This document shows, piece after piece, positions 37,165 through 44,951 of a stretch of 64,000 bases of DNA. Positions within the stretch are counted from its first letter, which is position 1, and each line of letters starts with the position of its first letter. The position numbers were made by a program, and so were the translations under genes. The stretch lies in contig JAHBVJ010000039.1 in NCBI GenBank assembly GCA_019637615.1, forward strand, positions 1 through 64,000, written 5' to 3'. Below the pieces are notes generated by a model. The model did no database searches. It saw only the letters and a list, made by a program, of their open reading frames with translations, and had not been told where the DNA came from. Source of the stretch: Anaerolineae bacterium. GTDB taxonomy: Bacteria; Chloroflexota; Anaerolineae; Aggregatilineales; UBA2796.

Positions 37165-37887
37165 ATGTCGCTGCTAACGGTACAGGGCTATACCAAACGG
37201 TTCACCATTCACCATCTGAACCGCGAGATCGCCGTCTTTGAAAATCTCGAATTCACCGTCGCGCCCGGTCAATTCACGCTCGTGGTCGGGCCGAACGGCG
37301 CGGGCAAATCGACGCTGCTGCGCTGCTTGTACCGCACCTATCTGCCGACGGCGGGCAGCGCGGTCTATGCCTCGCAGTACGGCGACATCGATCTGGCGAC
37401 GGCGGCGGATGTGGACATCAGCGTGCTGCGCAATACCGAGATCGGCTTCGTCACGCAGTTTTTGCGCCCGCGTCCACGCATCAGTGCCTTGGAATTGGTG
37501 GCGGAACCGTTGATCGGTTCAGGCATCGCGTGGAACGACGCCTTGCAGCAAGCCGAAGCCATGTTAACCTTGTTCAATCTCAAGCCTGAGTTATGGCACG
37601 CCTATCCAACCACCTTTTCCGGCGGCGAACAGCAAAAAGTCAACTTGTCGCGGGCGCTCATCCGTCCCCGTCGGCTGCTGCTCTTGGACGAACCCACCGC
37701 CTCGTTGGATGTGCCCACGCGCACGGCGCTGGTCTCGCGGTTAGCCGAACTCAAGGCGCAAGGGGTGGCGATGATTGGCATCTTCCATCATGCCGAAGAT
37801 GTCACAGCGCTGGTCGATTCGAATATTTACATTAGTGCGGCGGTGGATGCGTCGCTGGCGAGGGAGATTGAAAATGTGGTTGAGTGA
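37165..37887 (+). CDS. phnL: C-P lyase ABC protein PhnL
   Basis: 240 residues with Walker A GPNGAGKSTLLR, signature FSGGEQQKVNLSRA and Walker B LLLLDEPTASLD. PhnL joins PhnK on the core complex and is required for the first, nucleosidase step in E. coli. It starts 9 bases after phnK and its end overlaps the phnM start by 14 bases, so the operon continues without a gap. Confidence 0.93.
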   Translation: MSLLTVQGYTKRFTIHHLNREIAVFENLEFTVAPGQFTLVVGPNGAGKSTLLRCLYRTYLPTAGSAVYASQYGDIDLATAADVDISVLRNTEIGFVTQFLRPRPRISALELVAEPLIGSGIAWNDALQQAEAMLTLFNLKPELWHAYPTTFSGGEQQKVNLSRALIRPRRLLLLDEPTASLDVPTRTALVSRLAELKAQGVAMIGIFHHAEDVTALVDSNIYISAAVDASLAREIENVVE

Positions 37888-39070
37888 TTTTCGCGTCGTC
37901 CTGCCGGATCAGGTGCTGGAACATGGTTCCGTGCGGGTCGAAGATGGACGCATTGCTGAGATCATCGATACGCCGTGTACAGAAGCCGCTGTGGTCGGCA
38001 CTGGCCTCACGCTGATCCCCGGCTTGATCGATCTGCACGGGGATATGTTGGAGCGCGAGATCGAGCCGCGTCCCGGCGTGCCGTTTCCCACCGATCTAGC
38101 GCTGCTCGAACTCGACAAACGGATGGCGGGCGCGGGCATTACCACCTGTTATGCTGCCCTGTCCTTCCAATGGGATCCCGAAGATAGCAAGCGCTCGGAT
38201 AAAGTCACCCGCGCCATCATCAACACCGTCAACGACATGCGCGAACATCTGCTGGTGGATACCTTTATCCACGCGCGTTTCGAAGTCACCAATGCGCAGG
38301 TCGGCGGCTTACTCACCGAACTGCTGGACGCGGGCAAAATCCACCTCGTCTCGATCATGGATCACACGCCGGGGCAGGGGCAGTACAAAGATGTCAAGAA
38401 GTACATCGAATTCGTCACCAAATGGCTCGGCGTGACGGAAGAAGACCTCGACCCCGAATTTCTGATGAACCGCATCCAAGCCCGAATCGCCAAACAGCAA
38501 GCCCGCCAGTGGAGTTGGACAGTGGTCGAAGACGTGATGCAGATCGCCAAGGCACGTAACGTGCCCGTCGCCTCGCACGATGACGACACCCAAGAAAAGG
38601 TCGATCATCTGGCGGAACTCGGCGTATCGATCAGCGAATTTCCCGTCACGTTGGAAGCCGCCCAAGCCGCCAAATCGCATAACATGCACGTCGTCATGGG
38701 TGCGCCGAACGCTCACCGCGCCTATTCCTATTCCGGCAATCTGAGCGCCATCGACGCCATCAAGGCGGGCGTGGTCGATACGCTGGCGGTGGATTATCTG
38801 CCCGCCGCTTTGCTCCATGCGCCCTTCGACATCGCGGATAAGGGCATTTTATCGTTGCCTGAAGCCATCAAACTCGTCAGCCAGAATCCCGCCGACGCCG
38901 TTTTCCTCACCGATCGCGGCAGGATCGAAGTCGGCAAACTCGCCGATCTCGCCTGTGTCGAAGTCGAGCCGCACCGCCGCGTGCGCGGGACGCTGCGGCA
39001 CGGTCAACCGATTTTCTGGGACGCCTCGATGGCGAAACGCGGCACGTTGACCATGATCGAACAGCGTTAA
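37874..39070 (+). CDS. phnM: Ribose 1-methylphosphonate 5-triphosphate diphosphatase PhnM
   Basis: 398 residues of the amidohydrolase fold: LTLIPGLIDLHGDMLEREIEPRPG with the first metal His, followed by TCYAALSF and VASHDDDTQEKVDHLAELG, and HVVMGAPNAHRAYSYSGNLSA. The enzyme removes diphosphate from the phosphonylated ribose triphosphate before C-P cleavage. The start at 37874 is chosen because MWLSDFRVVLPDQVL is the family N-terminus; the upstream frame lies within phnL. Confidence 0.94.
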   Translation: MWLSDFRVVLPDQVLEHGSVRVEDGRIAEIIDTPCTEAAVVGTGLTLIPGLIDLHGDMLEREIEPRPGVPFPTDLALLELDKRMAGAGITTCYAALSFQWDPEDSKRSDKVTRAIINTVNDMREHLLVDTFIHARFEVTNAQVGGLLTELLDAGKIHLVSIMDHTPGQGQYKDVKKYIEFVTKWLGVTEEDLDPEFLMNRIQARIAKQQARQWSWTVVEDVMQIAKARNVPVASHDDDTQEKVDHLAELGVSISEFPVTLEAAQAAKSHNMHVVMGAPNAHRAYSYSGNLSAIDAIKAGVVDTLAVDYLPAALLHAPFDIADKGILSLPEAIKLVSQNPADAVFLTDRGRIEVGKLADLACVEVEPHRRVRGTLRHGQPIFWDASMAKRGTLTMIEQR

Positions 39071-39096
39071 CACACAACACCAAGGAAACTAGTGTC

Positions 39097-39753
39097 ATGC
39101 AGCATATTGAGCACTTAGCGCCCGCCACGATTGACAAACTCGGCAAAAAATCGCTGTCCGATCAGCCCACCATCCACGAGCCGTGCTATATCCTGAACAG
39201 CGATCTCGGCGCGTGGACGGAGATCGGGCGTAACACAATTATCGTGGAGTCCAGCCTCGCGGACTACAGCTATTGTGATGGCGACGTGTCGATGATCTAC
39301 ACCACCGTCGGCAAATTCGCCTCGATAGCCTCGCACGTGCGGATCAACCCCGGCAATCATCCCATGGAGCGCGTCAGCCAGCACCACTTTACCTATCGTC
39401 GTCGTCAGTACGGCTTCGATGACCATGACGACACGGCTTTCTTCGAGTGGCGGCGCGAGCATCACTGCGAGATCGGGCATGATGTCTGGCTCGGTCACGG
39501 CGTGACGGTCATGGCGGGCATCAAGATCGGCACAGGCGCGGTGGTCGGTGCGGGTGCGGTCGTCACCAAAGACATCGCGCCCTACGAGATCGCCGTAGGT
39601 GTTCCCGCCAAGCCGATGCGCAAGCGCTTCACGGATGCGCAGATCGAGGCACTGCTGCGGATCGCGTGGTGGGACTGGGATCATGCTACAATCAAGGTGC
39701 GTTTCAACGACTTCTTGGATATGCCAACCTTTATCGAGAAATACAGGGAATGA
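39097..39753 (+). CDS. Hexapeptide-repeat acyltransferase of phn operons
   Basis: 218 residues forming a left-handed beta-helix, with hexapeptide turns around residues 45-160 (IGRNTIIVESSLADYSYCDGD, IGHDVWLGHGVTVMAGIKIG, GAVVGAGAVVTKDIAPYEIAVGVPAKPMRKRF). Such proteins occur in C-P lyase operons (the phn hexapeptide family) and are presumed to acylate aminophosphonates or related compounds, like PhnO, but their substrate is unproven. It begins 26 bases after phnM and its TGA overlaps the next ATG. Confidence 0.85.
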   Translation: MQHIEHLAPATIDKLGKKSLSDQPTIHEPCYILNSDLGAWTEIGRNTIIVESSLADYSYCDGDVSMIYTTVGKFASIASHVRINPGNHPMERVSQHHFTYRRRQYGFDDHDDTAFFEWRREHHCEIGHDVWLGHGVTVMAGIKIGTGAVVGAGAVVTKDIAPYEIAVGVPAKPMRKRFTDAQIEALLRIAWWDWDHATIKVRFNDFLDMPTFIEKYRE

Positions 39754-40490
39754 ACTCACAGCGTTTTATCGAACTTGAGGGCGCGCTCAACGTGCGCGAT
39801 CTGGGCGGCTACGACACCAATCACGGCAAGCCAACGGCATGGGGGCGCGTCTTTCGCGCCGATAGCCTGCACAAGCTGACCGCTGCTGACGAACTAAAAC
39901 TACGCGATCTGGGCTTGCGCGCGATCATCGATCTGCGCCGCCAAGATGAGATCGACGTAGAACCTGATTTATGGATGACCGATCCCACCATCCGCTTCCA
40001 TCACCTCCCGATCAACGAAGTGGCGGTTTCGTCAGCCATCTCGGTGCAAAAATACGACATCCACGACCTGACCGAGCTGTACCGCAGCTTTCTGGACGTG
40101 CGTCAGCCGCAGCTCAAGCGCATCTTCACCGCGATTGTAGACGTGAGCGATCAACCGCTCGTCTTCCACTGCTCGGCAGGCAAAGACCGGACGGGCATCG
40201 TCGCCGCGCTGCTCCTCGATATCGCGGGCGTGCCAGCCGAAACCATCGCGCAAGATTACGAACTAACGCGGGATCGCATCACTTCGCTGCTATCGAAATA
40301 CCGCGAACGCGCCATCCGCGAAGGCTTCGATCTCACCCGTCACGAACGCATGTTGGAATGCCAGTACGAGACCATGCTGGACACGGTTGGCTATCTGCAC
40401 GACACATACAACGGTGCGGATAACTACCTCTCGCAAATCGGCCTGACTCGCGATCAAGTAGATCGCCTCCACTGGCTGATGGAAGGTTAA
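39750..40490 (+). CDS. Cys-dependent (tyrosine-type) phosphatase in the phn operon
   Basis: 246 residues with RDLGGY and the P-loop HCSAGKDRTG (catalytic Cys141, Arg147), typical of the bacterial Y_phosphatase3/atypical dual-specificity group, which includes phospholipid and protein phosphatases. Its ATG overlaps the previous stop (ATGA), tying it to the phn operon. As phnP and phnN are missing, it may dephosphorylate a sugar-phosphate product of the pathway; that is inference only. It ends 7 bases from a convergent gene. Confidence 0.85.
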   Translation: MNSQRFIELEGALNVRDLGGYDTNHGKPTAWGRVFRADSLHKLTAADELKLRDLGLRAIIDLRRQDEIDVEPDLWMTDPTIRFHHLPINEVAVSSAISVQKYDIHDLTELYRSFLDVRQPQLKRIFTAIVDVSDQPLVFHCSAGKDRTGIVAALLLDIAGVPAETIAQDYELTRDRITSLLSKYRERAIREGFDLTRHERMLECQYETMLDTVGYLHDTYNGADNYLSQIGLTRDQVDRLHWLMEG

Positions 40491-40497
40491 TTCTATT

Positions 40498-41817
40498 TCA
40501 CCGCGCTGTATCAGAAGTAATACTTTGCTCGATGAACTGTGCCGCCTTGGTGAAGCATTCGAGCGGCGCACGCACGTACCCCGCCCCGATCTGCCCGATG
40601 CCCGGTAAGCGGTGCGCGATCCCCGTCGTGATGATCGGCTGAATCCCAGTCTCGATCACCTTGTAAATATCCACGCCGCTTGGCGTACCGCGCCCGCCGA
40701 GCATCGCTAGGTCGAAGTGCGTGCTTTGCTCCACCGTGATCTTGTACATTTCCATCATCGCGGCGGTCAGATACTCCACCGTCCCGCCGATGAACTCGGT
40801 GATCGCGGGCGCACCGCCCACCGCGAAGCCGCCCAAGCCGCTGGCCTCGGTGATCGCGCTGTCGCCCAGATCGCGGTTGGCATCTGCTGCCGTGAAGCCG
40901 GGAAAATAATGCCCCGTGACGACGGGTGACGGCGCGGTGAACCAACGTCCCTGCACGCGGATGCTGAACTCCACACCGTTACGCGAAAACGCCGTCACGA
41001 TGCTGGCGTTGGGGACGGCCTCCGCTGCCAACCATGCTGCCTTGCACGAGGCCATCGTTAGGTTCAAGAAGAAGTAATCGCGCCCGATCATGAATGACAG
41101 CACTTCATCGATTTCGGCAGTGGTGAGCGAAGTCTTCATCAAGCCGGGGATCAGTGCTTGGATCAACAAACATAGCGCGGCACGGTTGCGGCTGTGGCAT
41201 TCATCGCCCATATGTAGCGCCTCGCGCACCAATGGGAAGATCGGCAGTGGCGCGAGTCGTAACACAGCTTCCCGCAAACGCGGAGCCAACACCGCCTGTA
41301 TCCAGCGCAGTCGCTCGATCACGGCGGGGCTGTTCGCGCCGTAGCGCAGCGCAGCGCCGGGTCCTTCATTCAGATTACTGTAGGCGCGCGTGTGGTTTAC
41401 TGAGTCTTCGATCACCCACACGGGCATCGACGCCGAGATCACGCCTGCCATCGGCGCGATGGCATCATGCTGATGATTCGGTGCGATGCGGATTTCGCCC
41501 CGTTCCAGCAGAACACGCGCCGTTTCCAGATCATGCGCCAGCCCTTCATACACCGCCGCGCCCATGATCGCGCCCTGCATCGGCCCCGCCACATCCGCCC
41601 ATGCAATCGGCGGCCCCGCGTGCAAAATCAGGTTATCTGCCATATTGGGGATCACGTCGCGGGCGCGTTGAATATCGATGATGGCGGGGGCGGCTTGGTT
41701 AAAGATGCTCATCACGCGCTGGTTAGCAAGGTCGCGTCGATCATGCTGAAGGATCACCGGAAGCTCCTCGGCTGGTAAACGGCGAAATTCGCGCAGTGTA
41801 GCGCGGGCAGTGAACAT
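40498..41817 (-). CDS. DUF1116 (AllG-like) protein
   Basis: 439 residues with the blocks LHAGPPIAWADVAGPMQGA, APNHQHDAIAPMAGVISASMPVWVI, ALHMGDECHSRNRAA and MLGGRGTPSGVDI. These are characteristic of DUF1116, the family of AllG (YlbE), a subunit of the oxamate carbamoyltransferase of ureide fermentation. The partners allF and allH are not seen, so the role here is uncertain. A frame extension to 41841 begins with TTG. Neither start has a clear ribosome site. It is convergent with the phn operon. Confidence 0.75.
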   Translation of the reverse strand: MFTARATLREFRRLPAEELPVILQHDRRDLANQRVMSIFNQAAPAIIDIQRARDVIPNMADNLILHAGPPIAWADVAGPMQGAIMGAAVYEGLAHDLETARVLLERGEIRIAPNHQHDAIAPMAGVISASMPVWVIEDSVNHTRAYSNLNEGPGAALRYGANSPAVIERLRWIQAVLAPRLREAVLRLAPLPIFPLVREALHMGDECHSRNRAALCLLIQALIPGLMKTSLTTAEIDEVLSFMIGRDYFFLNLTMASCKAAWLAAEAVPNASIVTAFSRNGVEFSIRVQGRWFTAPSPVVTGHYFPGFTAADANRDLGDSAITEASGLGGFAVGGAPAITEFIGGTVEYLTAAMMEMYKITVEQSTHFDLAMLGGRGTPSGVDIYKVIETGIQPIITTGIAHRLPGIGQIGAGYVRAPLECFTKAAQFIEQSITSDTAR

Positions 41818-41977
41818 ACTTGAATGGAGCCAAACTAACAATAGACATAATAACTAAAATCAGCCTTGGACAATTCTTGTAGTCTGCACAATGGCACTAT
41901 CGATGCCCTTTGACTACACTCGATTCCAATTTCACGATCCACTAGGCTAGTCAGGCCACCACAAAGGACGCACCGCT

Positions 41978-42361
41978 ATGCCGTTTGAACTGTTCGTCAA
42001 TGGGACTCTGATGCGCGGTCTCAAGCTGAATCCCAACATGGGCACTTCAGAATTCTTGGGCGAGTTCCGCACCGCGCCCTACTATCGCGCCTTCACCATC
42101 AACGACGTACATCCCGGCATGTTCCGTGTGAATGACGGCGAGTCGGGCGGGGCCAGCATCTGGGGCGAGTTGTACATGGTGGATGACGAAACGTGGGCGA
42201 AGATTGAAGCAGGCGAACCGCCGAATCTGTATCGCGGCATGATCGAGCTGGAAGACGGGCGCAAGGTCTACGGCATCTTGTACCCGCGTGAACTGGCGGA
42301 CGGTCATTACCCGGAGATCACGCAGTACGGCGGTTGGCGGGCTTACTGGGCGACGAAGTAG
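41978..42361 (+). CDS. AIG2/gamma-glutamylcyclotransferase-like protein
   Basis: 127 residues. The start PFELFVNGTLMRG matches the (Y/V)NGTLMRG loop of AIG2/GGCT-fold proteins, and EAGEPPNLYRGMIELEDGRKVYGILYP continues the barrel. Glu77-type acid residues are present, but the catalytic assignment is uncertain. Allophanate hydrolases have a related C-terminal domain of this type. It sits directly before the biuret-hydrolase-like gene (9-base gap), which supports a role in ureide breakdown. Confidence 0.7.
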   Translation: MPFELFVNGTLMRGLKLNPNMGTSEFLGEFRTAPYYRAFTINDVHPGMFRVNDGESGGASIWGELYMVDDETWAKIEAGEPPNLYRGMIELEDGRKVYGILYPRELADGHYPEITQYGGWRAYWATK

Positions 42362-42370
42362 GGGGCGCAG

Positions 42371-43030
42371 ATGTTAACCGTACACGCTGAACCATACGAA
42401 TTTGCTTTTGACCCGACTCACACCGCGCTCATCATCATCGACATGCAGCGCGATTTTGTCGAACCCGGTGGATTCGGGGAAATGCTCGGCAATGATGTCT
42501 CGCAGTTGCGCACCGCCATCGAGCCGATCAAGCGGGTGCTGGCGAAGGCGCGCACGGTCGGCATGATGGTCATTCACACGCGCGAAGGCCACCGCCCCGA
42601 TCTGGCAGATTTGCCGGAAGCCAAACGCGCGCGCGGGCATTTATCCTGCGGGATCGGTGACGCGGGGCCGATGGGGCGCATTCTCGTGCGTGGCGAACAC
42701 GGGCACGACATCATCGATGAACTCAAGCCGCTGCCCACCGAACCGATCATCGACAAACCCGGTAAAGGCAGCTTCCACGCCACCGACCTCCACGCCATCC
42801 TTGCTAATCGTGGCATCACGCACCTGATCGTGACCGGCGTCACGACCGAAGTTTGCGTCCACACCACCGTGCGCGAGGCCAATGATCGCGGTTACGAATG
42901 CCTTGTGCTCTCGGACTGCGTGGCGTCGTACTTCCCCGAATTTCAGCAGATCGGCCTGAAGATGATCGCGGCACAGGGTGGCATTTTCGGATGGGTCGCG
43001 CCCTCATCCGCACTGCTCACGGTGTTATAG
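42371..43030 (+). CDS. Isochorismatase-family cysteine hydrolase, biuret amidohydrolase-like
   Basis: 219 residues. The catalytic set is visible: Asp in ALIIIDMQRDF, Lys in IIDKPGKGSFHATDL and Cys in GVTTEVCVHTTVREANDRGYEC. The blocks HTREGHRPDLADLP and IGDAGPMGRILVRGEHGHDII closely resemble what I recall of biuret hydrolases (BiuH). Such enzymes release ammonia from biuret to give allophanate. Substrate choice among biuret, ureidoacrylate and others is not provable here. Cytoplasmic. Confidence 0.75.
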   Translation: MLTVHAEPYEFAFDPTHTALIIIDMQRDFVEPGGFGEMLGNDVSQLRTAIEPIKRVLAKARTVGMMVIHTREGHRPDLADLPEAKRARGHLSCGIGDAGPMGRILVRGEHGHDIIDELKPLPTEPIIDKPGKGSFHATDLHAILANRGITHLIVTGVTTEVCVHTTVREANDRGYECLVLSDCVASYFPEFQQIGLKMIAAQGGIFGWVAPSSALLTVL

Positions 43031-43183
43031 CCGCCATTTGTGGCGTGCATGGAAACAGGCGAACAGTTCCTACGTGAAAATCCCGCAACGGACTTCGTAG
43101 GGTAAGCTCACAATGCGTGAGGTATCCCAATAATCTTAAGCAGATCAACCATCCGAGACGTCGCGCAGGTGAAGGTAAACGAG

Positions 43184-43381
43184 CTAGATCTGAACTAAAT
43201 AGAGACGAATCGTTTGGTGCATGATGTTGAGTCTGGCATCGAAACATGCCATGCGAGCCGACCCACGATAGTATTCCGGACGGATGTAACCACGCAGCGC
43301 TAACCCGATATGGTTACGTTGGCTTCGTTCGAGCCGGATTTGAAGCCTATTGAGTCTGTCGGCAAAATCTGCCGTGTCAGG
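43184..43381 (-). pseudogene. Transposase C-terminal remnant
   Basis: On the minus strand about 65 codons are open from a stop upstream of 43381 to TAG at 43184-43186. They read DTADFADRLNRLQIRLERSQ, then RNHIGLALRGYIRPEYYRG, then RMACFDARLNIMHQTIRLYL. This resembles the C-terminal end of DDE transposases (pattern RNHI-ALR-F-RLE-R and FEAK-I-REAIR-YL). No start, catalytic residues or inverted repeats remain. The rest of 43031-43453 holds no gene. Confidence 0.55.
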
Positions 43382-43453
43382 TCAAGTCCGATCTTGTACA
43401 ACTAATCCCTTTTAGCATGATTGGGCAGCGCAAATTCATCTACCAAACAGCGA

Positions 43454-44305
43454 TTAATAGCTGTGATTCTGCTGGAAAGTGATGAACAGCACGTTTTCGT
43501 TGCAGGTGTCATGCGTCGTGACGGTCAACAGCTCCGAAATTGGCTGACCCGTGCGGCCTAACAGTTGCACCGTGAAGTTATTCACCTGTGCTTTGTTGCC
43601 GATGTAGACCTCAAAGCCGCTGTCCCCGAACCGTTTCTCTTTGCCACTGTACTGGACTTCATCGATCTGGTTATCAGCGCTCGTGATGCGCAACGCTAAA
43701 CCGGGCAGTGGTTTGCCTTGTAGATCGAACGTAACCCCCGCGATGCTCTGCCAATCGCAGCCTTCGGCGGTGGCGTTGGGCTGGTAGGCGATGCTGGCGG
43801 TGAATGGGAACGGTGAGCGTGTGAACTGTGGCGTGGCTTCGATGATGGGCGACGAGGTATCGGTGGGAATCGCGCCGCCAAACACTGGCGTATCGGTGAT
43901 GGTGGCGGTGGGCGTCGGTGTTTCGGTGGGCGTTGTAGTGGGCGTTGGCGTCGGCTGCGTCGGCGTGGGCGGTTCCGGCGTGAAGGTCATGGACGGCGTG
44001 AGTGTGGGCAGCGGCGTCTCCGTGATGTAGACGATCAACTCGACGGCGGTCGGCGGCGGGAATGGATTGAACGGCGTGTGCGGGTTGGAGAGTAGTAACA
44101 CTGTGATCGAGACGACAAAAATTGTCCCTAGCAGAAACAAGGCCGTGATAACATCCGCGCAGCCATAGCCACGACGGGGCATCTGGGGATCATCGTAGGC
44201 TTCGTCTTCGTACGCCTGGTGTGGAGGGCGGCGACGCGTGCCAATCGGTATGCTAGATTCGGCGTCTTCTTCTTGCTCGAAATCGTCGTTATCGTAGTCG
44301 GTCAT
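43454..44305 (-). CDS. Single-pass membrane protein with Thr/Pro spacer
   Basis: 283 residues. An acidic, Tyr-rich cytoplasmic head (residues 1-50) is followed by one membrane helix (VITALFLLGTIFVVSITVLLL), then a Thr/Pro-rich spacer of about 70 residues, and an outer domain of about 130 residues with two Cys. Its beta-like pattern includes IAGVTFDLQGKPLPGLALRI, resembling a carboxypeptidase-regulatory/CnaB-type fold. The start at 44305 fits the hydrophilic N-terminus; the frame extends upstream through the divergent gene without support. Function unknown. Confidence 0.7.
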   Translation of the reverse strand: MTDYDNDDFEQEEDAESSIPIGTRRRPPHQAYEDEAYDDPQMPRRGYGCADVITALFLLGTIFVVSITVLLLSNPHTPFNPFPPPTAVELIVYITETPLPTLTPSMTFTPEPPTPTQPTPTPTTTPTETPTPTATITDTPVFGGAIPTDTSSPIIEATPQFTRSPFPFTASIAYQPNATAEGCDWQSIAGVTFDLQGKPLPGLALRITSADNQIDEVQYSGKEKRFGDSGFEVYIGNKAQVNNFTVQLLGRTGQPISELLTVTTHDTCNENVLFITFQQNHSY

Positions 44306-44379
44306 AGGTCTCAACGTTCGTGAACAACTTTGGTTATTATGGCGCATGTCCGTGGAATGTGCGAACGCGGCTGACCCGT

Positions 44380-44385
44380 TATAAT
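44380..44385 (+). promoter_or_regulatory. Perfect -10 box 8 bases before an ATG
   Basis: TATAAT at 44380-44385 lies so close to the ATG at 44394 that transcription would start at or within a base or two of it, implying a leaderless mRNA. No good -35 box is visible at 16-18 bases. Confidence 0.45.
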
Positions 44386-44393
44386 GGTGGGTT

Positions 44394-44936
44394 ATGAGCA
44401 CTACACCGAATGAACCAGAAGTAGAAGCGCTGACCGAGGCGGCGGAGGCGGCAAGCCCCGATGCAGTTGCCGAGGCGATGCCCGTTGAGACGAGCGAGGC
44501 AGAGCTTCCACAGCCTAGCCCTGCGGCGCGGGCGGTGGCGCGACGGCGCATCCGTGCCGACCAACGCGGCGTGATGACGGCGGCGGTGTTGATGGCGGCT
44601 GGCGGTTGGCTCGGCCTGTACGTGATGATCTTTCCACTAAACGCCGTGCCGCTGGCACTATATCGCTGGTTATTCTTCATTTTGCTCAACATCGCCATTA
44701 CGGGGACAGCCTTGCCCTTTCTCTGGTATCTGAACAACCGATTCAGCGGCGGGCATCCGGTGATGGGCGGAACACTGCTGCGCGAAGGCATGTGGTGCGG
44801 GCTGTACTGCATCACGCTGGCATGGCTGCAAATGATCCGTGCGTTCAATCCAGCGTTGGCCTTCTTCCTTGCGCTGATCTTCATCGCCATCGAGATATTC
44901 TTGCGCATCCGCGAACGTCAAAATTTGCCGATTTAG
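44394..44936 (+). CDS. Hypothetical membrane protein
   Basis: 180 residues: an Ala/Glu/Pro-rich soluble N-terminus (1-50), a basic stretch ARRRIRAD, then four hydrophobic segments (about 62-80, 88-110, 130-148 and 150-170). No known family is recognised. Several residues around LWYLNNRFSGGHPV suggest an extracellular or cytoplasmic loop. It precedes selA by 15 bases and may share its transcript. Confidence 0.65.
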   Translation: MSTTPNEPEVEALTEAAEAASPDAVAEAMPVETSEAELPQPSPAARAVARRRIRADQRGVMTAAVLMAAGGWLGLYVMIFPLNAVPLALYRWLFFILLNIAITGTALPFLWYLNNRFSGGHPVMGGTLLREGMWCGLYCITLAWLQMIRAFNPALAFFLALIFIAIEIFLRIRERQNLPI

Positions 44937-44951
44937 TACACCGCTACCGTT

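Noticed and set aside
43261-43380. A tRNA-like GTTCGA motif in 43261-43380
   Set aside because: No cloverleaf can be drawn; the stretch is explained by the transposase remnant on the other strand.
43850-44040. GT-rich low-complexity DNA as a functional repeat
   Set aside because: It encodes the Thr/Pro spacer of the surface protein; the same applies to 56100-56830.
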